Source: Enorma sp964624825 (lineage in GTDB: Bacteria > Actinomycetota > Coriobacteriia > Coriobacteriales > Coriobacteriaceae). From it: a DNA stretch of 64,000 nt. The DNA lies in assembly GCA_964624825.1 (NCBI GenBank), contig CAZUYD010000008.1, positions 1-64,000 of the forward strand, in the 5' to 3' direction. The first letter of the stretch is position 1; every line of letters starts with the position of its first letter. A program made the position numbers and the translations under genes. Of this stretch, positions 16,929 to 26,116 are shown one piece after another. The notes below the pieces were generated by a model that did no database searches, was not told the origin of the DNA, and worked only from the letters and a program-made list of their open reading frames with translations.

Positions 16929-19900
16929 ATGACAGAATCGAGCGCCATGCAGCATGAGCCCACGGACGCATCCGACGTGCGCGATGCCGCGGCGGCCATC
17001 CTAACACCTGGAAGCACGGTATGCGGCTTTACGGTCGAGCGCAGCGAAGCCATCGGCGAACTCGACGCGCGGGCTTTCGTGCTGCGCCACGCCGCCTCGG
17101 GCGCCCGCCTGCTCTACCTGGCCTGCAACGACGAAAACAAGGCATTCGCCATCGGCTTCAAAACGCCACCGGCCAACAGCACCGGCGTCTTTCACATTCT
17201 CGAGCACTCGGTGCTCTGCGGATCGGCCAAATTCCCGGTCAAAGAGCCGTTCGTGGACCTCATAAAGAGCTCGATGCAAACCTTCCTGAATGCGATGACC
17301 TACCCCGACAAAACCATCTACCCGGTTGCATCCACCAACGAGCAGGATCTGCTCAACCTGATGGATGTCTACATGGATGCGGTGCTCAACCCGACCATCT
17401 ACACCAAACAGGCCATCTTCCAGCAAGAAGGCTGGCACTACGAGCTCGATGTCCCCGACGGCGGCAGCCTGTCCGATGGAACGCTCCGGTACAACGGCGT
17501 GGTGTTCAACGAGATGAAGGGCGCGCTTTCCGACCCCATGAACGTGCTCGACAACGCCGCAAACGCCGCGCTCTTTCCCGATACCGTCTACGCGTTTGAG
17601 TCGGGCGGCCACCCGCGGGCGATTCCACAGCTCACCTATGACGAGTTCCTCGACACGCACGCGCGCCATTACAACCTGGCGAATAGCTACATCACGCTTT
17701 ATGGCGACTTCGCCGACGTGCGTCGCGAGCTGGCATTTCTGGACGAGAACTACCTCTCGAAGAGCAACGCCGCCGGTCGCCACATCGCCGCGGCGCGCGC
17801 CGCAGGGGCAGACGAGAACGCGCTCTTGCCCAACCCGCTCCCCATGCAAGCACCGGTTGCCTGCGATTACGCGCGCGTCGATATGGTAACGACGCCCGAC
17901 AACGCGACGGCCGGCTTGGGCTACGTCATTGGGCAGGCGCTCGACATATTCCGCACCGTTGCTGCCGACGTGCTTTTCGATGCGATCTTGGGCTCGAATG
18001 AGGCGCCGGTAAAGAAAGCCGTCATCGAAGCTGGCCTGGGCGGGAATGTGGTGAGCTACACCTCGTCCGCCTGTCAGCAACCCTATGAGCTCATCATCTT
18101 GCAAAACGCAAAACCCCAGGCAGCACGTGACTTCCGTCGCGTCATCGAAGAGACGTGCCGCGCGCTTGTCGAACACGGCATACCGCGCGACCGCCTTGAG
18201 GCGGTCATCAGCAGCAACGAGTATGCCCTGCGCCAGCGCGATTACGGCATGGCGGATGGCGTCGTGCTCGCCTGCGAGGCACTTTCGACCTGGCTGTATG
18301 ACGACGAGGCAGCCACCGACGCGCTCAAGTATGGAGACATCTACGCGGAGTTGCGCCGTGCGCTCAATGGAGACTTCTTCGAAAACCTGCTGCGCGAGCT
18401 GGTGCTTGAAAACGACCATTACGCGCTGGTCGAGCTCGTGCCGACCGCACCCGGCGAAGCTGGCGCGGGAGCACGCGCCGACGACGAGGACGGTACCACC
18501 GATGGAGACGCCGCCGACGAGGACGGTACCACCGATGGAGACGCCGCCGCAACCGGCGCCGGCGATGCGAGCATGGCTGCCGTCGATGCGGACGAAACTG
18601 CCGGCAATGCTGCCTCCACAGACGAGGATGTCTCCGCTGCCGACGCAAGCACACCCGCGGCCGATACGCCTGCCCTCGACACCGGCACGAGTGAAGAGGC
18701 CGAGCTTGCCGCGCGCAAAGCGGCGATGTCCGAGGCCGAGCTTCAAGACGTGCTCGACACGGTTGCAGAGCTGCGCCGCCAACAAGAAGCCGAAGATGCG
18801 CCCGAAGACCGCGCCAAGCTGCCGCGCCTGCACGTTGCCGATATCGGCCCCGCACGCCCCGAGCCCTGCAGCACGCTCGACGAATCCGCACCGATCCCGT
18901 GTTTGCGCCACGACATCCCCACGCGCCGGCTCGCCTATGCGCTCACGTACTTCGACCTCACCCATGTATCCTATGCGGAGCTTCCGTATGTGAAGATCCT
19001 CTGCCAGCTCATGAAGCAGCTCCCCACCGCACGTCACACCGCCGCCGAACTGGATAGCCACATTGGGTCTAACCTGGGATTCCTTTCATTCAACACCGAG
19101 GTCTACCAGCAGCCCGACTGGAAGCTCGCCCGCCCGGTACTGCTCGTCTCTGCCGGCGCGCTCTCGGAAAAGATCGATGCACTCGCCGACATTCCGCGCG
19201 AGGTGTGGGGAGAAACGCGCTTCGAGGACACCGGCCGCATACGCGACGTGCTCACCCAGATGAGGATCGGCATGGAGCAGGCATTCATCACCGCTGGTCA
19301 CCAGGCGGCGCTTGCTCGATCGCTCTCATACGTCTCGCCCGCCGCGGTCATCTCCGAGCAGCTGGGCGGCACCGACTTCTATCGCTTCCTGCGCGAGTTG
19401 CTCGACCACTTTGACGAGCGCGCCGCCGACCTCTGCGACATCCTGCGCGAGCTGCAAGCGCGCATCTTCACGGCAACGGGCACCATCGCAAGCTTCACCG
19501 GGTCGGACGAGGACTACCAACGCTATTGGTCGGCGGCCGGCACGCTTGGCCTCGCCCCGCGCACAGCCGCGGCCAAAGAGCTCTACGTTCCCGCACCTAA
19601 GAACAAGCACGAGGCGTTCGTCATCCCCAACGATGTGTGCTACCTGGGACAAGCCACCGACCCGCGCGCGCTGGGCATCGCCACCGATGGAAGCTGGGGC
19701 GTTGCGGCAAACGCGTTGAGCTTTGGCTGGCTGTGGAACGAGATCCGCGTGAAGGGCGGCGCGTACGGCTGCGGCTTCCGCGCGGCGGTCGACCGGCAAT
19801 TGGCCTTCTATACCTACCGCGATCCAGCCATCGACCCCTCGATTGCACGCATCGGACAGGCAGGCGCATGGCTGAGCGCGCTCGATGTCGATCGAGATAC

Positions 19901-20180
19901 CTTTGAGGGCTTCATCGTGAGCACCGTTTCGGGGCAGGACGCGCCCGTAAAGCCCTATGCGCTCACCAAGCGCCGTTGCGCGGAATATTTTTCGAAGCGT
20001 CCCGACGGATTCCGCGCCCAGGTACGCGCAGAGATGCTTGCCACCACGCCCGAGCGCCTGCGCATGCTGGGCGATGATGTAACGCGCGTTGCAGCCGAGG
20101 CGCCCCGCTGCGTCTTCGGCGGCCGCGACATCATCGAGGCAAGCAACGACGGCTGGAACGTTATCGATCTGTTGGGATAG
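16929..20180 (+). CDS. M16C metalloprotease (presequence-protease / insulinase type)
   Basis: 1083 aa. The inverted zinc motif HILEH is at residues 89-93, followed by SVLCGSAKFPVKEPF. The four-domain M16 layout includes an M16C-associated region in the middle and a catalytically inactive second half ending near 1083. Such enzymes degrade free peptides inside a closing chamber. It is longer than the usual ~970 aa because of an acidic, low-complexity insertion (about residues 514-632), rich in D, E, A, T and G, with a perfect 33 bp duplication (18483-18515, 18516-18548). Start ATG 16929 follows GAGGAG at seven bases. Confidence 0.9.
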   Translation: MTESSAMQHEPTDASDVRDAAAAILTPGSTVCGFTVERSEAIGELDARAFVLRHAASGARLLYLACNDENKAFAIGFKTPPANSTGVFHILEHSVLCGSAKFPVKEPFVDLIKSSMQTFLNAMTYPDKTIYPVASTNEQDLLNLMDVYMDAVLNPTIYTKQAIFQQEGWHYELDVPDGGSLSDGTLRYNGVVFNEMKGALSDPMNVLDNAANAALFPDTVYAFESGGHPRAIPQLTYDEFLDTHARHYNLANSYITLYGDFADVRRELAFLDENYLSKSNAAGRHIAAARAAGADENALLPNPLPMQAPVACDYARVDMVTTPDNATAGLGYVIGQALDIFRTVAADVLFDAILGSNEAPVKKAVIEAGLGGNVVSYTSSACQQPYELIILQNAKPQAARDFRRVIEETCRALVEHGIPRDRLEAVISSNEYALRQRDYGMADGVVLACEALSTWLYDDEAATDALKYGDIYAELRRALNGDFFENLLRELVLENDHYALVELVPTAPGEAGAGARADDEDGTTDGDAADEDGTTDGDAAATGAGDASMAAVDADETAGNAASTDEDVSAADASTPAADTPALDTGTSEEAELAARKAAMSEAELQDVLDTVAELRRQQEAEDAPEDRAKLPRLHVADIGPARPEPCSTLDESAPIPCLRHDIPTRRLAYALTYFDLTHVSYAELPYVKILCQLMKQLPTARHTAAELDSHIGSNLGFLSFNTEVYQQPDWKLARPVLLVSAGALSEKIDALADIPREVWGETRFEDTGRIRDVLTQMRIGMEQAFITAGHQAALARSLSYVSPAAVISEQLGGTDFYRFLRELLDHFDERAADLCDILRELQARIFTATGTIASFTGSDEDYQRYWSAAGTLGLAPRTAAAKELYVPAPKNKHEAFVIPNDVCYLGQATDPRALGIATDGSWGVAANALSFGWLWNEIRVKGGAYGCGFRAAVDRQLAFYTYRDPAIDPSIARIGQAGAWLSALDVDRDTFEGFIVSTVSGQDAPVKPYALTKRRCAEYFSKRPDGFRAQVRAEMLATTPERLRMLGDDVTRVAAEAPRCVFGGRDIIEASNDGWNVIDLLG
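18483..18548 (+). repeat. Perfect 33 bp tandem duplication inside the M16C gene
   Basis: Two identical 33-base units encode DEDGTTDGDAA twice in the linker between the protease halves. Perfect identity suggests a recent or slippage-prone event. Confidence 0.85.
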
Positions 20181-20278
20181 CTCAGGGTGCCGCACGGTGA
20201 TGAGGCATCGTCTGCAAACGACATGCAGCCCGCATTAAGACAGGCGGCGAAGCCCAAGACGCTGGCGAAGCCCCGTAG

Positions 20279-20310
20279 AAAAAGCCCGCAGCTCAACTTG
20301 AGCTGCGGGC
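20279..20310 (-). terminator. Terminator of the opp-TPR operon
   Basis: Perfect 13 bp stem (20284-20296 / 20298-20310) with a one-base centre. The minus-strand T tract is the complement of AAAAA at 20279-20283. It lies 66 bases past the last TPR gene. Confidence 0.9.
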
Positions 20311-20375
20311 TCGCAAAGGTTATCGATACGCCGCGAACACTTCCATGCCCTCGTGGAGGACACGTGGAGCCCTGA

Positions 20376-21173
20376 TTACGCTTCGGGAAGCTTGCCCATA
20401 TCGACCATCGCTGCCAAAAAACCGAACGCACACCAGTTGTCACCCGTGTTTGCAGCGATTGCCTCGGCCAGAACCTGATCGGCGCGATTCGCATCTCCCA
20501 TCTCTCGATAGTAATTGCCAATTGCATAGGCGTTGGTGACCGCGTGGAGCGCATCACTTTTTGCAGCCATCTCGAGCGCCCGCTCAGGTGTAATTCGCTT
20601 CTGGTAGACAGCGCAGTTAAGCGCATATCCGCATTCATCAGTATCTATAGGGAAATCCTCTGGAAGCAACGCCAGCAATTCGGCCGCATAGGCCTCATCA
20701 CCGCGGCGACGAGCCGTACGCCAAGACCAATCGATGATCGCAGGGTACGCCTCGATGTCTTCCATATCGGTCAGCTCAAGGCACCGGCGATACGCGGCCT
20801 GAGCCTTATCGTACAATCCAAGCAAGTAGTAAGAAAGCCCCAGGTGGTACCACACGTCCCAATTCTCGGGAATGATGCGCGCAGCCATCTCGAAATCTGC
20901 TGCCGCCTCGGTGAACTCCCAGCAGCTAATATGGCGATGCCCCCGATGACGATAAAGAATGCCGTCGAAAGGATTGAGTGCGATGGCGCGCGAATAGGCT
21001 TCGACCGCTTCGCGCATATACATTCCGCCTGAATAGGCGAGCCCCAATTCCATCCATGCGCGCGCATCATCGGGTGCGGCAGCAACCGCATCGCGCGCCA
21101 TGGCAATCGCAGGGGTCGCCTCGACCTCAACATGCTTCGGTGACGCAACCTGATATTCCTTTGAAACGCTCAT
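20376..21173 (-). CDS. Tetratricopeptide-repeat protein (second of a tandem pair)
   Basis: 265 aa from ATG 21173 (ribosome binding site AGGAG). Soluble, with no signal peptide. TPR-type helix pairs include AREAVEAYSRAIALNPFDGILYR-like repeats and the block IPENWDVWYHLGLSYYLLG (near residues 125-145), shared almost exactly with the gene upstream (21353-22153). Role unknown. It closes the oligopeptide transporter operon, so a role in peptide uptake or processing is an inference from position only. Confidence 0.7.
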   Translation of the reverse strand: MSVSKEYQVASPKHVEVEATPAIAMARDAVAAAPDDARAWMELGLAYSGGMYMREAVEAYSRAIALNPFDGILYRHRGHRHISCWEFTEAAADFEMAARIIPENWDVWYHLGLSYYLLGLYDKAQAAYRRCLELTDMEDIEAYPAIIDWSWRTARRRGDEAYAAELLALLPEDFPIDTDECGYALNCAVYQKRITPERALEMAAKSDALHAVTNAYAIGNYYREMGDANRADQVLAEAIAANTGDNWCAFGFLAAMVDMGKLPEA

Positions 21174-21294
21174 GCTTTCTCCTATCTTTACGTCGATACC
21201 TATGAGAACCGGGCACAGAACGCCTTGATGTGACGCAAGCTCCCGCACAGGCAGGAAATAAAGGCGGCGCGCCCTTCCGTCGAAAGCCCTCTTC

Positions 21295-21328
21295 TCCTCG
21301 CGCCTGCATAACAGCGCAGGCGCGAGGA
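21295..21328 (-). terminator. Hairpin between the two TPR genes
   Basis: Perfect 13 bp stem TCCTCGCGCCTGC (21295-21307) / GCAGGCGCGAGGA (21316-21328). There is no T run on the minus strand, so it may be a processing or partial stop signal rather than a full terminator. Confidence 0.5.
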
Positions 21329-21352
21329 AACGCGCCGGCCGGAGCGCTTGCC

Positions 21353-22153
21353 CTATGCAGCTCGGTTCCGCTGGTCAACAAGTGCGGCGAGGTATCCGAA
21401 CGCGAAATAGCAATCGCCCTCGTCGCCCTTTTTGATGATTGCGTCAACGATCTCGTCGGCCTTCTCGATATCGCCGTTCATGCGATAGAAGTTCGATACC
21501 CCGTACCCACGCGTGATGATGTCGATCGGATCCATGGAATCGAGATCCTCCGGCAGCACCTCCGACGCATCGATTTGCCCCTTATACATGCGGATCCGCT
21601 GATAATAATCCTCGTTATCGCCCGCATCGACTTGATCGGGCACATAGCTCAGAAGCTCTTGGGCGCGAGCATCGTTGCCTAGACGACGCTCGGTCATGTA
21701 ATACCAGTCGCAAACGGCAATGTACTCATCATCTTGTTTGGAGAGCTCTAGACAGCGCTGATAGGCCTTGGCCGCTTTTTCATAATCGCCCAGCAAATAA
21801 TGGGAAAGCCCTAGGTGATACCACACGTCCCAATTCTCGGGAATCAAACGCGAGGCAAGCGTAAACCCAGCGAGCGCATCTTCGAAGCGCCATTGGGAGA
21901 GCATGCGGTGCGCCATATGGCGATACAGAATGCCGTTGAACGGGTCGAGCGAAATGGCATGCGCATAGCACTCCTCGGCTTCACGATACAGCGATGCCTT
22001 CGCTAGGCACAAGCCCTTTTCCATCCACAGCTCAGCGTTGTCGGGGTCTTCTGCGAGTTTCGCTTCGATCGCCATGAGCTCTTCATCGGCTGTGTACTCG
22101 CTCGGCATGGGATCAGAAACCTCATAGCTACGGCGTAGGATGCATTCGATCAT
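21353..22153 (-). CDS. Tetratricopeptide-repeat protein (first of a tandem pair)
   Basis: 266 aa, soluble. TPR helices run from ELWMEKGLCLAKASLYREAE (near residue 40) through AISLDPFNGILYRHMAHR and IPENWDVWYHLGLSHYLLG. Roughly half of its residues match the neighbouring gene at 20376-21173, so they arose by tandem duplication. Start ATG 22153 follows AAGGAG. It begins 21 bases after oppF and is very likely co-transcribed with the opp genes. Function unknown. Confidence 0.7.
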   Translation of the reverse strand: MIECILRRSYEVSDPMPSEYTADEELMAIEAKLAEDPDNAELWMEKGLCLAKASLYREAEECYAHAISLDPFNGILYRHMAHRMLSQWRFEDALAGFTLASRLIPENWDVWYHLGLSHYLLGDYEKAAKAYQRCLELSKQDDEYIAVCDWYYMTERRLGNDARAQELLSYVPDQVDAGDNEDYYQRIRMYKGQIDASEVLPEDLDSMDPIDIITRGYGVSNFYRMNGDIEKADEIVDAIIKKGDEGDCYFAFGYLAALVDQRNRAA

Positions 22154-22174
22154 GTGCGTACTCCTTACTACTCC

Positions 22175-23149
22175 CTACTTATCTTTGAGCGAATCGTGAT
22201 GGCAGGCACATAGATGCCCCTTCCCTCTATCCGTCAGCGCCGGGGCGAGCCGAGCGCACGCATCGGTCGCATAGGGACAGCGCGTATGGAAGCAACAACC
22301 AGATGGTGGATTCATGGCGCTCGGCACATCGCCGCTAAGGCCGCCGAAAGAATCATCTTGCTCGACATCGACCAGCGGAATGGCATCGAACAGCGCCTGC
22401 GTGTACGGATGCTGGGGATCTTCGAAAATCTGCTCGGTAGATCCGTACTCCACGATGTGGCCGAGATACATCACGCCCACTTTGTCGCTGATGTGCTCGA
22501 CCACGCTCAAGTTGTGCGAGATAAACAGAAATGCCAAGTTATGGCGTCTCTTGAGCTCATTCACCAAATTGAGAATCTGCGCCTGAATGGACACATCGAG
22601 CGCCGAGACAGGCTCGTCGCACACCACAAGCGCCGGATTGGTTGCAAGCGCTCGCGCGATACCAACGCGCTGCCGTTGGCCACCCGAGAACTCATACGGG
22701 TATCGATTATATTGATCCTCGCGCAGCCCAACCTCGCGCATGAGCTCGATTACCCGTTCCCGTCTCTGGGCTCGAGGCATTTTTTCGATTACCGAAAGCG
22801 GCTCCTCAATGGATGCTCCCACGGTTAACCGTGGATCGAGCGACGAATACGGGTCTTGGAAAATAATCTGGATCTGGCGCGCACGCTCACGAGCGGAAAG
22901 CGTGACGCAGTCGGCTCCGTTAAGCTCGATGGTACCCGTCGCAGGCTTCACCAAGCCGACAATCGCCTTTCCAAGCGTCGATTTTCCGCAACCAGACTCG
23001 CCGACAATCCCTAGGGTTTCGTTATGGTCGATCTCCAGTGAAACACCTTCGACCGCATGGAGGTATGAGACTTTGGTGCTCAAACGGTTCTTTGCCTTAA
23101 CCGGATAGCGCACCGAAAGGTCGCGCGTCCGAAGCAATGGGGCTGCCAT
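22175..23149 (-). CDS. oppF: Oligopeptide ABC transporter, ATP-binding protein OppF
   Basis: 324 aa. It pairs with OppD to power peptide import. Walker A is GESGCGKST (near residue 53), the signature is FSGGQRQRVGIARAL, and Walker B is LVVCDEPVSALD. The C-terminal oligo/HPY domain carries four Cys (CCFHTRCPYATDAC...C), which in OppD/F proteins can bind an Fe-S cluster. Start: ATG 23149 overlaps the oppD end by one codon position. ATG 23170, inside oppD, is the alternative (seven residues longer). Confidence 0.9.
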   Translation of the reverse strand: MAAPLLRTRDLSVRYPVKAKNRLSTKVSYLHAVEGVSLEIDHNETLGIVGESGCGKSTLGKAIVGLVKPATGTIELNGADCVTLSARERARQIQIIFQDPYSSLDPRLTVGASIEEPLSVIEKMPRAQRRERVIELMREVGLREDQYNRYPYEFSGGQRQRVGIARALATNPALVVCDEPVSALDVSIQAQILNLVNELKRRHNLAFLFISHNLSVVEHISDKVGVMYLGHIVEYGSTEQIFEDPQHPYTQALFDAIPLVDVEQDDSFGGLSGDVPSAMNPPSGCCFHTRCPYATDACARLAPALTDRGKGHLCACHHDSLKDK

Positions 23150-23150
23150 C

Positions 23151-24248
23151 TTATGCCACGCTCCCTTCATGTTCGAACTTCCAGCATCGAACCTCGCGTC
23201 CGTTTCCTATCTTGAACAGGGGCGGCCGCTCCTCCCGGCAGCGATCGCATGCATCTGCGCAACGCGTGCAGAATCGACAGCCAGCCGAAAACTCCTGCGG
23301 GCTTGGAACCGACCCCTGGATGGAGTAGAGCTCGGCGACTCGCTGATGCAGCTTGGGAAGACATTCGAGAAGACCGATCGTATATGGGTGCAACGGATCG
23401 GTAATGATGTCGCGCACCGTTCCGTACTCCACGGCCTGACCGGCATACATCACCATCACGAACTGGGCAATTTTCGAAACCACGCCGAGGTCGTGCGTGA
23501 TGAGAATCGTTGCTGTGCCCGTCCTCTTTTCCAAGTCGCGCAAAAGAGACAAAATCTGAGCCTGAATGGTCACATCGAGCGCGGTCGTCGGCTCGTCTGC
23601 GATAAGAATCGCTGGCCGGCATGCAAGTGCCATGGCTATCATCACGCGTTGCCTCATACCACCCGAGAGCTCGTGAGGATACTCATCGACCACACGCTCT
23701 GGCGAGGGAATGCCCACCATGCGAAGCATCTCGACGGTGCGCTCTCGCGCCTCGGCTTTACTCAGGTGCTGGTGAATGAGAAACGCGTCCATGACCTGGC
23801 TTCCCACGGTAAACACGGGGTTCAGGCTCGTCATGGGCTCTTGGAAGATCATCGAGATCTTGTTGCCGCGAATGGAGCGCATCTCTTCTTCGCTGATCTG
23901 CAACAAATCTTCGCCCTCGAAAAGCACCCGCCCTGCCTCGATAAAGCCCGGCGGAGACGGGATCAGCCGCATGATGGAAAGACTTGTGACCGATTTACCG
24001 CAGCCAGACTCCCCTACGATGGCAAGCGTCTCATGCGGATACAGGCGAAAGCTTACGTCGTCAACAACGTTTACCTTCTCTCCGTCGATCTTAAATGCGA
24101 TGGTGAGCCCTTCGACTTTAAGGAGTGGTTCACGAACGACATGCTCGGTTGCGCCCTCGCCGGCGTCCTCGTGCGGCAGCTGGTGCTCGCCGATGGATGC
24201 CGTATCATGTTCCACGGCCTCCGAAATGGCCTGCTTCATCTTGTCCAT
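23151..24248 (-). CDS. oppD: Oligopeptide ABC transporter, ATP-binding protein OppD
   Basis: 365 aa. Walker A is GESGCGKSV, the signature is LSGGMRQRVMIAMAL, Walker B is ILIADEPTTALD, and the C-terminal domain has CRFCTRCADACDRC. The first ~40 residues are an extra, acidic, His-containing extension (TASIGEHQLPHEDAGEG) before the usual start of the family. ATG 24248 has GGAGGGGAGGG upstream. It lies between oppC and oppF in one operon. Confidence 0.92.
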   Translation of the reverse strand: MDKMKQAISEAVEHDTASIGEHQLPHEDAGEGATEHVVREPLLKVEGLTIAFKIDGEKVNVVDDVSFRLYPHETLAIVGESGCGKSVTSLSIMRLIPSPPGFIEAGRVLFEGEDLLQISEEEMRSIRGNKISMIFQEPMTSLNPVFTVGSQVMDAFLIHQHLSKAEARERTVEMLRMVGIPSPERVVDEYPHELSGGMRQRVMIAMALACRPAILIADEPTTALDVTIQAQILSLLRDLEKRTGTATILITHDLGVVSKIAQFVMVMYAGQAVEYGTVRDIITDPLHPYTIGLLECLPKLHQRVAELYSIQGSVPSPQEFSAGCRFCTRCADACDRCREERPPLFKIGNGREVRCWKFEHEGSVA

Positions 24249-24263
24249 AGCCCTCCCCTCCTA

Positions 24264-25094
24264 TCAGGCGTTCTTCAGGCGCGGATCGAGCGCGTCGCGA
24301 ATGCCATCGCCCACAAGGCTGAAGCACACAACCACGATCGTGATAGCCACGCCAGGCACAATTGCCGGCAGGGGATACGAGCGAAGCACGTCGCGCGCAT
24401 TCGAAAGCATCGAGCCCCACTCGGGCGCGGGAGGCTGCACGCCAAGTCCAAGGAAGGACAGAGACGACGTGGTGAGAATTGCGGTGCCAAGCTGCAAGGT
24501 GAGATTCACGATAATCTGCGATGCGGCATTTGGGACCACATGGCGCAGGATGACCGCAGCGCTGTTCTCACCCATGACGCGACACATTGAGATGTAGTCG
24601 GCCTTTTTGATTCGCAAGACCTCTCCACGCACCATGCGCGCCACGGTGGGAACAGAGAAGATAGCGATAGCAACAACGGTGTTGACCTCGCCCGAACCCA
24701 GAATTGCAACAACGACGATCGCCAACAGAAGCCCGGGAAACGCAAGCAGGATATCGATGAGGCGCGAAACAAGCGTGTCGACGATGCCGCCAAAATATCC
24801 TGCAATGACACCAAGGAGCACGCCGACAAGCGTTCCGGCAATAACGCCCGAAAAGCTAATCGCAAGCGAACTGCGACCTCCGTAGACCATGCGAAGCAAT
24901 ATGTCGCGACCGAGCTCATCGGTACCCAAAGGATGTTCGGCCGAGGGTCTGGCATAGGAATTGAGCAGATCCGTCTTTGTCGGACTGCCCTCCATAACCA
25001 GCGGGCCGATCACGCACACCAGGATGACTGCCGCAAGCATGACGAACGCAACGACTGATACTTTACGGCGGCAAAAGCGTTTGATGAATGCCAT
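24264..25094 (-). CDS. oppC: Oligopeptide ABC transporter permease OppC
   Basis: 276 aa, about six membrane helices. It has the N-terminal OppC segment (FCRRKVSVVAFVMLAAVILV), HPLGTDELGRDILLRMVYG (near residue 57), and the EAA loop around MGENSAAVILRHVVPNA. It forms the pore with OppB. Start ATG 25094 follows GGGAGGG. Ten bases separate it from oppB. Confidence 0.92.
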   Translation of the reverse strand: MAFIKRFCRRKVSVVAFVMLAAVILVCVIGPLVMEGSPTKTDLLNSYARPSAEHPLGTDELGRDILLRMVYGGRSSLAISFSGVIAGTLVGVLLGVIAGYFGGIVDTLVSRLIDILLAFPGLLLAIVVVAILGSGEVNTVVAIAIFSVPTVARMVRGEVLRIKKADYISMCRVMGENSAAVILRHVVPNAASQIIVNLTLQLGTAILTTSSLSFLGLGVQPPAPEWGSMLSNARDVLRSYPLPAIVPGVAITIVVVCFSLVGDGIRDALDPRLKNA

Positions 25095-25104
25095 GATGCC
25101 CTCC

Positions 25105-26028
25105 CTAGGAATCGAAATCGATGCGTGGGTCGGCAGCGGTATAGAGCACGTCGACAACGGTGTTCACAATAACGAAGGTTGCCGCCAGCACCAGGATGCA
25201 ACCCTGGATAAGGGGATAATCACGCCCGGCAACTGCATCGACCGTGAGGCGACCGATACCCGCAAGCGAAAACACCGTTTCGGTAAGCGTTGCGCCCGCA
25301 AGGAGTGAACCGAACCGCAGGCCAACAGCGGTAAGCACCGGAATGATCGCGTTTTTGAGCGCGTGGGAGAAAACCACGATGCGTTCCGCGACGCCACGAG
25401 CGCGCGAGGTGCGAATATAGTCCTCGCCCAGCACGTCAAGCATCGCCGAGCGGGTAATTCTCGTGATGTACCCGACCTCCATCATGCCGAGCGTAACGAT
25501 GGGAAGCACGTATCCCTTCCAACTTGAAACGCCGCCCGACGGGAACCATCCAAGCCCCACCGAGAACACCAGAAGCAGCAAAAGCGCCAAAAAGAACGAA
25601 GGGGTAGAAACCGCGAAGAGCGAGGTCACCAGAATGATGTTGTCGGCAACCTTTCCATGCTTTACCGCAGACACGATGCCGCACACCACGCCTATGACGG
25701 TCGAGAGAACCGTGGAACCGACCGCCAAGGTCAGCGTCAGCGGATACCGGCGCGAAATCTCGTAGAGCACATCTTTGTGCGTAGTGATCGAGGTACCGAA
25801 ATCCCCGTGCAGCACATTGCTCAACCAGATGAAATACTGCTGGTATAAGGGGTAGTCCAGCCCCAGGCGCTCTCGTTCCGCCGCAATGGCTTCGGCGCCC
25901 GCGCCCTGCCCGAGCATCATCGTAACCGGGTCGCCGGGAATAAGACGAACCATGAGAAACACAATGATGGAAAGGGCGAAGAGCATCACGAGCATCTGAA
26001 GCATGCGCTTGATGACATATTTGACCAT
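25105..26028 (-). CDS. oppB: Oligopeptide ABC transporter permease OppB
   Basis: 307 aa, six membrane helices. N-terminal VIKRMLQMLVMLFALSIIVF is followed by the family motif LIPGDPVTMMLG. The EAA loop is RARGVAERIVVFSHALKNAI, and the C-terminal GRDYPLIQGCILV is typical of OppB/DppB. Start ATG 26028 follows AGGGAG. It lies 88 bases after oppA, with a hairpin in between. Confidence 0.93.
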   Translation of the reverse strand: MVKYVIKRMLQMLVMLFALSIIVFLMVRLIPGDPVTMMLGQGAGAEAIAAERERLGLDYPLYQQYFIWLSNVLHGDFGTSITTHKDVLYEISRRYPLTLTLAVGSTVLSTVIGVVCGIVSAVKHGKVADNIILVTSLFAVSTPSFFLALLLLLVFSVGLGWFPSGGVSSWKGYVLPIVTLGMMEVGYITRITRSAMLDVLGEDYIRTSRARGVAERIVVFSHALKNAIIPVLTAVGLRFGSLLAGATLTETVFSLAGIGRLTVDAVAGRDYPLIQGCILVLAATFVIVNTVVDVLYTAADPRIDFDS

Positions 26029-26041
26029 GATCGCTCCCTAA

Positions 26042-26079
26042 CCAAAAGGGACGCCCCAATTGACAGGCAGGGCGCCCCT
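26042..26079 (-). terminator. Attenuator-like hairpin between oppA and oppB
   Basis: Ten-base stem AGGGACGCCC (26047-26056) / GGGCGCCCCT (26070-26079) with one mismatch. On the minus strand it is followed by TTTTGG. A partial terminator here would give more binding protein than permease, as is common in such operons. Confidence 0.6.
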
Positions 26080-26116
26080 TACCGTACGTGCCGCGCTCTC
26101 GGCGTTGCCGATAGAA

